A DNA stretch of 27,522 nt from Chlamydomonas sphaeroides. Its lineage: Eukaryota; Chlorophyta; Chlorophyceae; Chlamydomonadales; Chlamydomonadaceae. Every line of letters begins with the position of its first letter. Position 1 is the stretch's first letter. Positions 11,646 to 21,100 of this stretch are shown piece by piece. Position numbers and translations under genes: made by a program. The DNA lies in assembly GCA_001662425.1 (NCBI GenBank), contig BDDC01000601.1:2444-29965 (forward strand), given 5' to 3'. The notes under the pieces are model-generated. The model was given only the letters and a program-made list of their open reading frames with translations, was not told the DNA's origin and did not search any database.

Positions 11646-12850
11646 GGCCGGCGGGGGATTCCCAGCTGCATGCCGCGCCGCGCTGCCCACCGTAGCGTGC
11701 TGGTCGGCGTGTGTCCGTGCGCTGGGGCGCTGCCTGTGGCTCGGTGGCCAGGGCCGGCGGGCGGCTGCTGTGCGTGCTTGTCCCATGACTTGCCAGCGCG
11801 TCCATCGCGGCAAGCAACGAACGTGTTTGTATGCCCCTGCTGCCGCCTGCCGGTGCCGAGGGCCGGCAGGCGCGCAGCTGTGCTGGCGCCGGTTGCCGCC
11901 GGAGGGTCCGGCTCGGTACGGCACGGCGGGCGGGTGTTGCTATGCGCTGTCCCCCGGGTGCCCTGCGCCGGCACGGGTCGGGGCTGGGCGTGGCTTGGGG
12001 TCGGGGTGGGGAGGCCGACGGCCGGGGCGAGGAAAGGCACCGGCTGGCTTATGACGTGGTGGTGGTGACGAGGGGGTTGCCGGGCGAAGAAGGCACGGCA
12101 CGCGCGAGATGGGCGTGCCGGTGTGGGGGAGGGGCCGCTTGGCAGCTCGGCCAGCCCAGCGGCCCCCGGCATGCCTGGCCCTGCTAGGGCCAGAGACGGG
12201 TATTGCAAAGCAGCGCCTCATGTGCGATGGTCGGGAGCCGCCGGCGCGCGGCGTATGTGCTTGCGTGACGGCGTGTGCGGGGTGGGTTTGGTTTGGCAGC
12301 ACCCGAGCCCGCCTGCGGCACCGCCGGCTGCGCTGCCCTGGCGGTGTGGGGCTGTGGCGGCGGGCTACTGCGGGCTCGGCGACTGCGGCGGGCTTGGGGC
12401 CGTTGGTTGCCGCGCACGATGACATTCGGGAGGGCGGCCTAAGACGTATCGTACAATGCGCCACTCGCATTTTGCGCTGCGATTTTACACATGCTGGGTG
12501 GCAGTGGCGTTGCCGGGGTGGCGCTGCTCGGGGGGGACGCCGGGGCCGTCGGGAGGCCTCAGGGACTGACGTGTTTCTGACGCAACCATTCGTCGATCCC
12601 TGGCATCCCGTTGCGGCGGAAGGTCGCCGTTGTATGCGCGCTGTACGGGCGTGCCCTTGATGCCCCGCTCGATAAGTGTGGTCAGGCGACCGCGCAGTTG
12701 CTAGCCCGCAATTGTTGCCGCAGAGCTGAGGCGGCACGTAGGACGCGGCAGCGCCCCGGCGAGCTCTGCCTCTGCTTGGCGGGTGGCAGGCATTTTTGGG
12801 GGGTGGGCGTTTAGTTGCGAGCGGCTGTGAGTGTGCGGATAGGGCGGTGT

Positions 12851-12871
12851 GGGGGCGGGGGCGGGGGCGGG
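12851..12871 (+). other. G-quadruplex-capable run
   Basis: Three GGGGGC units followed by GGG give four G tracts separated by single C bases, a textbook G-quadruplex pattern on the + strand. It lies in the presumed 3' UTR of the PP2C-like gene, so it would be present in the RNA if that UTR assignment is right. Confidence 0.6.
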
Positions 12872-13942
12872 TTGCTGCTTGTGGTTGGGTTGACGTGGGC
12901 CAGCGCAGCGGCGCCTCGCGGCGTCAGTGCGCGGCGCCGCTGATGTGGCGGCCGCCGCGCCTGCGCGAGTGGCTGGGTTGTTGAGCGCTGGGGCGCAGCC
13001 GAGGAGCGGGAGGCCGCTCGGCTGTGGCGCTGCTCGGATGTAGCGGAGGGGCGGGGGCCTGGCGCCGGCGCCTGGTGGGCATGAAAGGGGCCTGTCCGGC
13101 GCGGGTGCGGCGTGGGTGGCGACGGCTGGTCGGGCGTCGCCGGCCTGCCACCTCGTGAGCCGGATGCGTGGGTGTATGGCTGGTGCTCAAGAGTGGGACG
13201 CGTTAGATGCCGTGTTTGCTAAGTATGCCTGGGTGGGTGCAAGGTCGGTTGTGGAGCGGCCCCCTCGGCGAATGCAGGCGCGGGGGCAGCTGGGGCGCAG
13301 GCCCCGAGAGCGGCCGCTGGCTGCTGGCCGGTGCCAGAACGCACACCCACCCTCTGCCGGCGCCTCTGCGCCAGAGGGCAGCAGGACTGCGTCCCAACGC
13401 CCCAACGCCCCTGAAGCAATGCACTTGTGTGCGGTTGTGTGTGTGCAATAAAGTGCGGAGGTGCATGGCCGCCGCGGCGCTCCCACGGCGCGAGGGGTGG
13501 TGGTGGCGCGTACGTCATCCCCCGATGCGCCGGCTTCTGTGGGTACGTGTGCGCGCTGCTGCTGAGGATGAGGTTGCTGGGCACGTCGCCTGCATTCGGC
13601 GCTGCGGCCCTCCGCCACTTGATGCGGAGGGGTGCGCAGGTGCCGGCAGCCGGGTGGCGGCCCGAGGTCGGTTCGTCGGGTGGCGATGCGTCGGTTGCCG
13701 AGTGTGGTTGCGTCGGTTGGTGTGTACGTATTAAATTGAAAAGCGACGGGTTGTGCGGCTCGGGGGGCGCGGGGGGCGCATGCGGGCCGGCTGGTGGGTG
13801 TGAGCGTGGGGAGGCGGGCGGCCCAGGTTGTGGCCGGCCGCCTCCGCCAAGAATAAGCCGCGGGCCGCGCTGCTGCGTGGGCCTGCTCCGGCAGGTGCGG
13901 CTGCGCTGCCGAGGGGCATCAAGCAAGGAACTCCCAGTTCGT

Positions 13943-13947
13943 TGTAA
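13943..13947 (+). terminator. TGTAA, candidate polyadenylation signal of the PP2C-like gene
   Basis: TGTAA is the standard chlorophyte polyadenylation signal. This is the first + strand copy I see after the stop at 11645, at a distance of about 2.3 kb, and it coincides with the end of the G/T-rich stretch. A run of seven A follows shortly after. The distance makes the link uncertain. Confidence 0.3.
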
Positions 13948-14585
13948 CGTCGGCGTAAAAAAATGACGACGTCGGTGACCTGCGTGAGCTAGCGTTGCAG
14001 GAGGCCTGCTGGAGAGGTGCCGTCACGCCGCCACCGCCACTGGCTGGCGGCTGGAGCCCATCAGGTCTGGCACAGCGGGCAGCACCCTGGCTGGCTCAGT
14101 GGTGGCCCCGCCGCCCAGCCTGCAGCAACCAGGCGGACTGGCGGAGCCGGAAGGACATGGGCCATGGGGTGGGCGGGGGAAGGCGCCTGTTAGATGGGGC
14201 TTCGCCCGCTTGCCCAATCAGAGTGCGTGTGAAGCAGTCCCAAAGCAGTCACGCAACCCGCTGCGAGGGCGGGGACGTGACGTCGTGACCTGGGCCTCCT
14301 GCCCCAATGCGGGTGCGCACACACAGCCTGAGGAGGGGAAGGTGGCGAAGGTGGCCGAGAAGGACGACCGCACGTGGCGGAAAAGCCGGCGCGACGGATC
14401 CCGACCAACGATCGACCTAGCGTTAGCGCGATGTGCGTCGGGTACTACGCTCACACTGCCAGGTTGCTTTGATTACCTGCAAGTGCTCGGCGTGGGCTCT
14501 GGACAACTGCCACGTTGCTGCCGCGGCCATCGCGCAGGCCGCGAGTCAGCTGCTCGTGGCGAGCGGGTCGAGTGCCCTGACCCTC

Positions 14586-14592
14586 CTTATAT
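14586..14592 (+). promoter_or_regulatory. TATA-like box of the gene at 14651
   Basis: CTTATAT followed by an AT-rich stretch lies 65 bases upstream of the ATG at 14651, in otherwise GC-rich DNA. The spacing leaves room for a short 5' UTR and supports that ATG as the start. Confidence 0.4.
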
Positions 14593-14650
14593 CGATTTTT
14601 TCATAGTGGCACCTGTGAACTTTCAACGCTGTAACAGCCACCCACCATCA

Positions 14651-16107
14651 ATGAACACACCTCTGCAGCTGATGTCCGAAAGCCAACCGCCTTCCGAGTC
14701 GAGCTCCGTTGCCTGCTGCCCCGTAAGGCTACAGCATCTACCGACGCCTTTTGCAAATGCCTACCCAGTACGGTGCGATGCAGCGCGGGCCGCCGGCCGT
14801 AACCAGCAGACATGCAAGACATCAGCAGCCGCGCAACGCACGACGTCGCAAACCAAGCCCAGCTGCAAAGTGCCGCGCGAGCAAGTGCCCAGGCCAGCCA
14901 AGGGCAGGTGGGTCCCCGAACCGACGAGCGGCCAGACGCGGAAGCAGTTGGTTGGTCGACGGGTTCGTGGGGCAGCTCCGCCGCAGCTTCCGCCAACGCG
15001 GGTATCGGCGAGCCGACCTCCTCCGAGCTGCAGCCGCGGCGGCCCTGACCGCCCACAGCGCGTCTTCCTCGCCATCCATGGCCCCGGCCCTCCCCCACAC
15101 CCTGCAGGACGATCGAGTGCTACGACTTCTGCCCGCAGTACGTGTGGACACGCTTGGGGACGCCGTCGCCCGGCCGGCACCACTACCTGTTTCGCATTCG
15201 CTGCGACCACAGCTCCCTCCGGAACCGAGGTACGTAGCCAACCGTTCATCGCAATCGCTGCTTGTTATTGGTGGTAGTAGATAGCGTTATGCTGCTGTCC
15301 CCTAGTACTGCCGTAGCTCCACCCTGCTGGATCGATGCAGCGATGCCCCGTCAACCCTGCGCGTTTTTTTAGCCCTGCGCGTTCTCTGCCCCACCCGTGC
15401 CTTCCTGCCCCTTTCACTGCTCCCCCGTCCACACCAGACCTGGCCTTCTCCGGCAAGGCCCTGGCCTTCCTCGACGGGCGCCTCCCGGAGCGGGCCTTCC
15501 GCGACGCCGTGTCCAGGCTGCCGGCCGTGGACGCGCCAGCAGGGGCGGCCGGGACTGCCGCCAGCAGCGGCGGCGAGGGCTGCTGCTGCGGCCTGCTGCT
15601 GCGGCTGCTGCAGGGCCTGTTCTCCAGCCCACCGGTAGGTGCGCATTAGTTGCATCACCACAAGCTAGCCATCCAGGGTCGTCCATAGCTAATCAACACA
15701 GAGGTTGCTTGAGCGCGTCCTCCCGGCCCGGCCACATCGCCCAGCGCCTGGCCGGACCCGGCGGCCGGCAGCCCCGACCGCGACGGCCCGCTGCGCGCGG
15801 GCGCCCGCCGCCACACACCTAGCGCACACCGCCCCACCAGCCACCGCCCTGCGCCACCCCGCGGGTCGCACGCGCCCTGCCCTTCACCCTACACCCCGCC
15901 CTGTGCGGTGCGTGCCGTGCCCTTCCCCTCCTTCCTCCCCGCGTGCCGCAGGAGGCACGGGTGCGCCGCGCCAACCGCTGCCGCGCGCTGCGGCACCTCA
16001 ACCGCCGCCACGCGCACCGCGGGCTGGAGGTGGTGTTCCGTCAGCAGCAGCTTGACGGGGGGCGGCACGAGTGCTGGGCCGACATCCACCTCTTCGCGCG
16101 GGCGTGA
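14651..16107 (+). CDS. Unidentified 214-residue Cys/Arg-rich protein, five exons
   Basis: Proposed exons: 14651-14722, 14810-14907, 15108-15229, 15438-15634 and 15952-16107, all with GT-AG introns and in frame throughout. The start is MNTPLQLMSESQPP. Exon 2 is a short basic Thr/Lys/Pro-rich piece and is the least certain part. Exon 3 encodes the most protein-like section, TIECYDFCPQYVWTRL with several Cys, His and aromatic residues (58-97). Exon 4 starts DLAFSGKALAFLDGRLPERA, passes through an Ala/Gly linker and reaches a hydrophobic CCCGLLLRLLQGLF (146-159) that could be a lipid-modified or membrane-associated helix. Exon 5 is Arg-rich (EARVRRANRCRALRHLNRR) and ends in ECWADIHLFARA. I recognise no family. 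The Cys and His residues could bind metal, but I see no standard zinc-finger spacing. Confidence 0.6.
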
Positions 16108-16213
16108 CGGCCGCAGGCGTGGCGGGCAGCTATCGGCTGACACGACCCGACAACGGGCGGCACGGGCGCGACGCCGCGCTACGCCAGCCGCGCTTGCGCT
16201 GTGTGCTGGGTAG

Positions 16214-16218
16214 TGTAA
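16214..16218 (+). terminator. TGTAA polyadenylation signal of the gene ending at 16107
   Basis: TGTAA (context GTAGTGTAATGTAGAG) lies 107 bases after the stop codon, a normal distance for a chlorophyte 3' UTR. It supports the gene's end and strand. Confidence 0.6.
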
Positions 16219-17800
16219 TGTAGAGCACTGCATCGATGCGGCTGCCGCTTGCTTGCATAGGCAGGTGAAGTCATGCCTGCTGCGGGCCATAGCGATTTTA
16301 CGTGTGCTTGGAGATAAAAGCAACCCGATAAGCGGTGGGTGGGTGGGGACTCGGGAGACGCGTCCAGGGCGGTGGGTGGGCGGGCATTTCAGGACGTGCG
16401 TCCGGCGCGTCATCGCATTACTTCCTGCTGGATCATCGCATCATCGCATCATTTCGTCGTCTCTTGCGCACACTGACTGGCTTTGTTTTCGCCTGCCGGA
16501 CCTCGGAAGCTCGGATCTACACGGATCTATCGGATCATGCACTGCAGAAGATCAAGCACTTTGTACGTGTTATTGTACATGTGGTCTGCTGCTCTGTCGT
16601 ATTTATGCGCCTGCCGTTAGGTTACTAGACCTCGATGAGGTCGCTGCGCCCCAATGGCGTTAGCGTTGCGTCACGTACTTGCCCAGGAAGGCTGGCGTGC
16701 TAGGAACAGGTAACTGCATTGCGTCGGCCTATTTGCTGCGTGAGTGGCGCACTGCTATACAGAAATTTGAGCGTGGTGGGCTAGCTAGCTAGTTGGTGTG
16801 TGCCCGCCGGTTGGTTGCTGGCATGTATCAGCCATGCGCCGACGGTGCAGCAGGGGCGGCCCCACCTGCACCGGCGCGGTAGATGCGTGCGGGGATCGTA
16901 CACATACAGTTCACCCCGGGCATGAGGTCGTTGCGCCCAAATGGCGTTGCGTTGCGGCAAGGAGGCATGTAGGTAGGTGTGGAGGTACGTAGCTATGGAG
17001 GTAGGCACCTGCTGTGCTGTGGTGGTGCATTAAAGCGGGCGCGGCAGCCGGCACCTGCTAATAACCGCGTGCCGCACATGCTGACCCGCGTGGCCTCCTC
17101 GGCGGACGCACTGCCATAGAAGGCGGTCACTGGTGAGAAGGAGCATGGCCAGCTAGTGGAGAAGCTGCAGGCTGCTGAACGCTGTCGGGCGGCGGGTCGG
17201 TGTGGCCGGGTAGTGGCGGCTCGAGCCGCCGCTAGCCTCGCTCTTGGTAGGGTCATCGGGGCCCAGCCACGTACGCTGCATGGGCGTGGATGTGTGCTCG
17301 GCCCCCGTGCCGTAGGCCCTACATGTGAGGTTTGTGGCGCTGGCACCGCCAAGCAAAGCAGCGGCGCGGTCGCTGAGGATGCATGCCCCCACGTCCGTGT
17401 AACCTCGAAGCTTGCGCGCATGCATGGTGGCTCGCTCGCTCCGTGACCACGGAGCCCATCCTGGCCAGCGCCGGATCGGGAAGCAAAGGTGTATGTCCGC
17501 ATCCAAGGAGCTAGTGGTCTCTTGAGCGCCCGCACCCGTGCGTGCTCACGTGCGTCACGGGCAGTAGGCCGGGCCGCCACTAGGTGGCGGCTTGCGTGTC
17601 GTGCCGGTTAGGCGGTTTCCATCCAGTTGCACACAGTACCGTTACTGCCACACTGACGACAAGTCTGGAGGCGCGCCAAAAGTATGTGTCTTCTTGACGT
17701 GTCCTCCCGACCAGCCGCATTTACTGATGCTTCAGACCTGCTGTCAAGATGCGTCTGGATGGCATCTGTGCTTTGTGCAGTTCTTCAACGTCTAGCTACC

Positions 17801-17840
17801 CCCTTATGCCTCGACTGCGACCCCACCCATTGTGAGGCGA
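17801..17840 (+). pseudogene. Decayed copy of the nucleoside hydrolase catalytic exon
   Basis: The frame reads TPLCLDCDPTHCEA, compared with IPLWLDCDPGHDDA in the real first exon about 350 bases downstream. DNA identity is high across the CCCTTATG-to-GACTGCGACCC stretch and then fades. Two of the calcium-binding Asp residues of the DxDPGxDD motif are lost (DD to CE), as is the Gly. It lies in the same frame as the real exon. It looks like a duplicated and degenerated exon, not a functional one. Confidence 0.7.
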
Positions 17841-18127
17841 AGCAGCTAAGAACGAGGGGGGGGGCAGTGGTGACCCTGGACGGGGCTACGAAGCCAGCCA
17901 GTGCGTTTTGGTCGCCTTGGTCGGGTTGGGTTGGGGCGTTGGCGGCGTGCAGCGTGCGGGTTTTTCGCTGTCGCAATCCCAAGGGCAGCGCCTGGCATGT
18001 TGTGGCGCTGCAAGGCATTCGCGGCATCGCATTTATTCATAGCACGCTGGCCTGTCCTCCACCTGTCGCAAACTGCTACGAGTTGACCAGTCGCCTTCTG
18101 GGCGTCCTGTCTAACACTGTTAAGCGC

Positions 18128-21100
18128 ATGTCCACCAGCAAGCCGCCAATACCCTTGTGGCTTGACTGCGACCCTGGCCACGATGATGCAATCGCCATCC
18201 TGCTCGCAGGCGAGGATCGCTGCAGGCGCACCCTAGCATGGCTTGACGAACCCGCACACAATGTAACTTATCTTGGTTGGCATCTACTGCCCCCTCCCCC
18301 CTTGCGCGTGCCCAACCCCCCCACGATATCCCCTCCCCATTCTCGCAAACGCCAGGCCACTCACCGGGCGTTCGGCTGCTCGGCGTCAGCACTATTGGCG
18401 GCAACCAGACCCTCGCGAAAGTGACGAAGAACGCGCTAGATGTGCTGGTGGGTGGTCAGGACACGGACTGCTTCTCTGCCGACATGGCGAGCACGGGCAC
18501 CCATGCCAAGCCCCAGCAGCTCGCTCGCTCGCTGCGGCAGAGCTCTCGTCCGTGAGAATGCCTTTCGTGCTGACCTACAAAATGGCTGGTCCGCACAGGA
18601 TGCCGTGGGCCTTCCACACATAGGTGCGCCTGCTGCTCAGCCCAGCCTGCTGACGTGGCCGCAGCAGCAGCTGGGAGCCGAGGGGAGGGGGATCCGCACC
18701 CCGCCTGGCACGGCCCCAATCACAACTAGCCCTTTGCAAGCCACATCCTTGCCCTCTACGCTTCGCGGGGACCGCTCACTGGCCACTGCGTGACAGAGGC
18801 CTGGGCGCATGCTGGGCATCGCGCCATGTCCGCCCAAGCGCAGCCGGCCGCAGCCCCCCGGGTCTTACATCCAAGGCCCATAAGGCAATACCTTCACGGC
18901 CACGGTCGCCCTCCGTGCGGTACCACCTGCAACCCGGGGGCCCTGCAGGGTTGCTGCTTGCCTGCGCTTCGCGGACGATAGGCGGAAGGCAGGCCGCGAC
19001 GCCTCACGCACCTGCCCCGTCCCGCTCCCTCCGCCACAACCCGGGCCGCCCGCCTTGGACGCCACACATCCCCGGCCCCGCGCTGTCCCAATTTACCCGT
19101 CCCTACCACAGCTGGGACCCAGCTATGCACGGCACCACAAGCGGCCCAGCGGCCGCTGCTGCGTTGGCGCCCTACCTGTGTCCACAGGGCACGGGCTGAC
19201 AGCAACGCATCCGCGCCCTCCACACATCCGCCACCGCCCGTGCTGCCCTCCGTGCCTCACTGCCCGCAGGCGTGGTGGCGGGCCAGGCGCGGCCGCTGCT
19301 GCGCGTGCCTAAGCTGTGCCCCGAGATCCACGGCGACAGCGGGCTGGACGGACCCCAGGTGAGGCCAGCGATCGAGTCGCGCTTTGCTCGCCTTGCGCGG
19401 CATGGCCGGGCGCCCGCCGCGCCGGGACATCAACTGTGGCGTCAGAGCCACTAGCTTCCCGTGGCAAGCAAACGAGGCGGCAGGCGCGTTTGTGTCTGAC
19501 GTTGCCGGAAGCCATGCAGCGTGCGGTGGCTGGGGCCCGGCCGCTCTGCACCACTGCCCTGGGTCGGCTCCCCTGGACCCCGGCCTGCTGCCCTGCTCAT
19601 GCACCCATGCACCCATGCACCGCCCCGCACGTCCCCTATAACCCAACGAGGTGCCTGACCTGACCTGACCTGACCTGACCTGACCTGACCTGACCTGACC
19701 TGACCTGACCCTCACGACCCTGCCCCTGCCCTACGCCGACCCTGCCCCTCCCCGCCTCCCCAAGGGCGCCCGCCTGCTCCCCCGCAGCACCCGGGCCCCG
19801 CTGCCCGGCAAGGCCGTCAACGCCATGTGGTCCGCGCTGGAGGCGGCGCACCGGCAGCTGGCGGAGGAGGGGCGGGGCGGGGAGCGTGTCAGGTGTGTGG
19901 CGGCTGGGGGCGACAGGGGCGGGGGCCACATAGCGGGCGGCGGGGAAAGGCAAGGGGTCAGGGGCGAGGGGCGGGCAGCGGCCATAGGAAGACGGCGGGT
20001 GGCACGAGGGGTCTGGCGGGGCCGGGGGCTCGGCGGTCCGCCTTCCTCCCCCAGCCGCCTGCTTGCCTCGACTGGTGCGCTGCCCTTGCCTTCCCTCCCT
20101 GACGCCAAGCAGGCCCCTTTCCCGGACCTCCCCACCGTTTCCGTTCCCCCCTCCCCTACCTCCCTTCAAGGCGGGTCTGCACAGGCGCCCTCATCACACC
20201 CCCTGCCTCCCCCTGCCCCTTACCCTCTCCCTCTGCCTTCCCCTCTCCCTGCCCCACCCCCTCTCCCTCTGCCTCCCCTCCGCCCTCACAAGGCTGGTGT
20301 GCACGGGCGCACTTACCAACGCGGCGCTGCTGCTGGCGCTGTACCCCGAGGCCCTGGAGTTGGTGGAGGTGGTGCTCATGGGGGGAGCCATGGGGCTGGG
20401 CAACACGGGTGAGGCGGGGGGGAGCGGGGAAAGGAGGGGATGGCGAAACACGCGCACGCGCCCTTGGATTCCTGTTGGTTGGTTGGTTCTTGAGTAGAGG
20501 CACCATTGGACTGGGCTGGGCACACGGTTACAAGAGGAAAGGGGGAGAGGAGGGTGGGGTTACGGAGGTGTGCACGTGGGGGGCGCTGGTACGAGGCGGG
20601 AAGAGCGCCTCGGCCTCACAAGCCAAGGGCGGGCGGACGCGCCTCCCGTGCCCTGCCCCGCCCAACAACCCAGCCCCATCACCCGTACCCCGGCAGGGCC
20701 GGTCATGGAGTTCAACATCCAGACAGACGTGAGGCTGCCGTACGGCAGAGTCTGGGCTGCCGTACGGCGCGGGGCAGGGCTGGCGTACGGCGGGGGACAG
20801 GGCTGCTGTATGGTTGGGTCAGGGCTGCGGGCCGTACAGGAGGGCCGTACGCGGCGGGCTGATGGGCAGGCGCTCTCTGGGTGGATGGGCCCTAGCTGCG
20901 CCGCCTGGCCGCCGACCAGCTCCTCCCTCGCGCCACACCTCCTGGCGCATGCCCGGCGCCGCTGTGCAGCTCCCCGCCCCGCCCCACCCACCAAGCGTCT
21001 GCCCGCGCCCCGTTGCCTTCCGCCCACAGCCCGAGGCCGCCCGCATGGTGTTTGAGAGCGGCGTGCCGCTGACCATGATGCCGCTCGAGGTGCGGGCCAC

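Larger units (their letters stand above)
11646..14585. other. Long stretch without a supported gene; probable 3' UTR then intergenic/promoter
   Basis: From the stop at 11645 to about 13940 the + strand is rich in G and T, as is usual for volvocine 3' UTRs. This ends close to a TGTAA at 13943-13947, after which the composition turns more C-rich. A 2.3-kb 3' UTR for the PP2C-like gene is therefore possible but long; a separate non-coding transcript is the alternative. A run of G tracts at 12851-12871 is listed separately. No convincing coding exon was found on either strand. Confidence 0.4.
16108..18127. other. Intergenic stretch between the unknown gene and the nucleoside hydrolase gene
   Basis: Contents seen: the TGTAA at 16214; a direct repeat of about 35 bases (16635-16670 and 16922-16955, each with ATGAGGTCG then AATGGCGTT); an imperfect hairpin near 16845-16872 (GTGCAG with CTGCAC); a GCTAGCTAGC palindrome near 16783-16792; and the decayed exon copy at 17801-17840. 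A minus-strand frame at 17506-17153 is discussed under findings. The frame upstream of 18128 stays open without a stop back to 17684, so a longer N-terminus or an upstream exon of the nucleoside hydrolase gene is not excluded. Confidence 0.45.

Noticed and set aside
13446..13451. AATAAA as polyadenylation signal (also near 114 and 1300)
   Set aside because: Chlorophytes use TGTAA, and these copies do not follow any supported stop codon at a sensible distance, so I do not call them as signals.
13219..13926. Minus-strand Pro-rich open frame of 235 codons
   Set aside because: The + strand is G/T-rich here, so the complement is C-rich and reads as Pro/Ala/His. No splice sites or promoter support it.
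19654..19710. CCTGA array as telomeric or subtelomeric repeat
   Set aside because: The unit is not TTTAGGG or TTTTAGGG, and the array lies inside an intron of a conserved gene.
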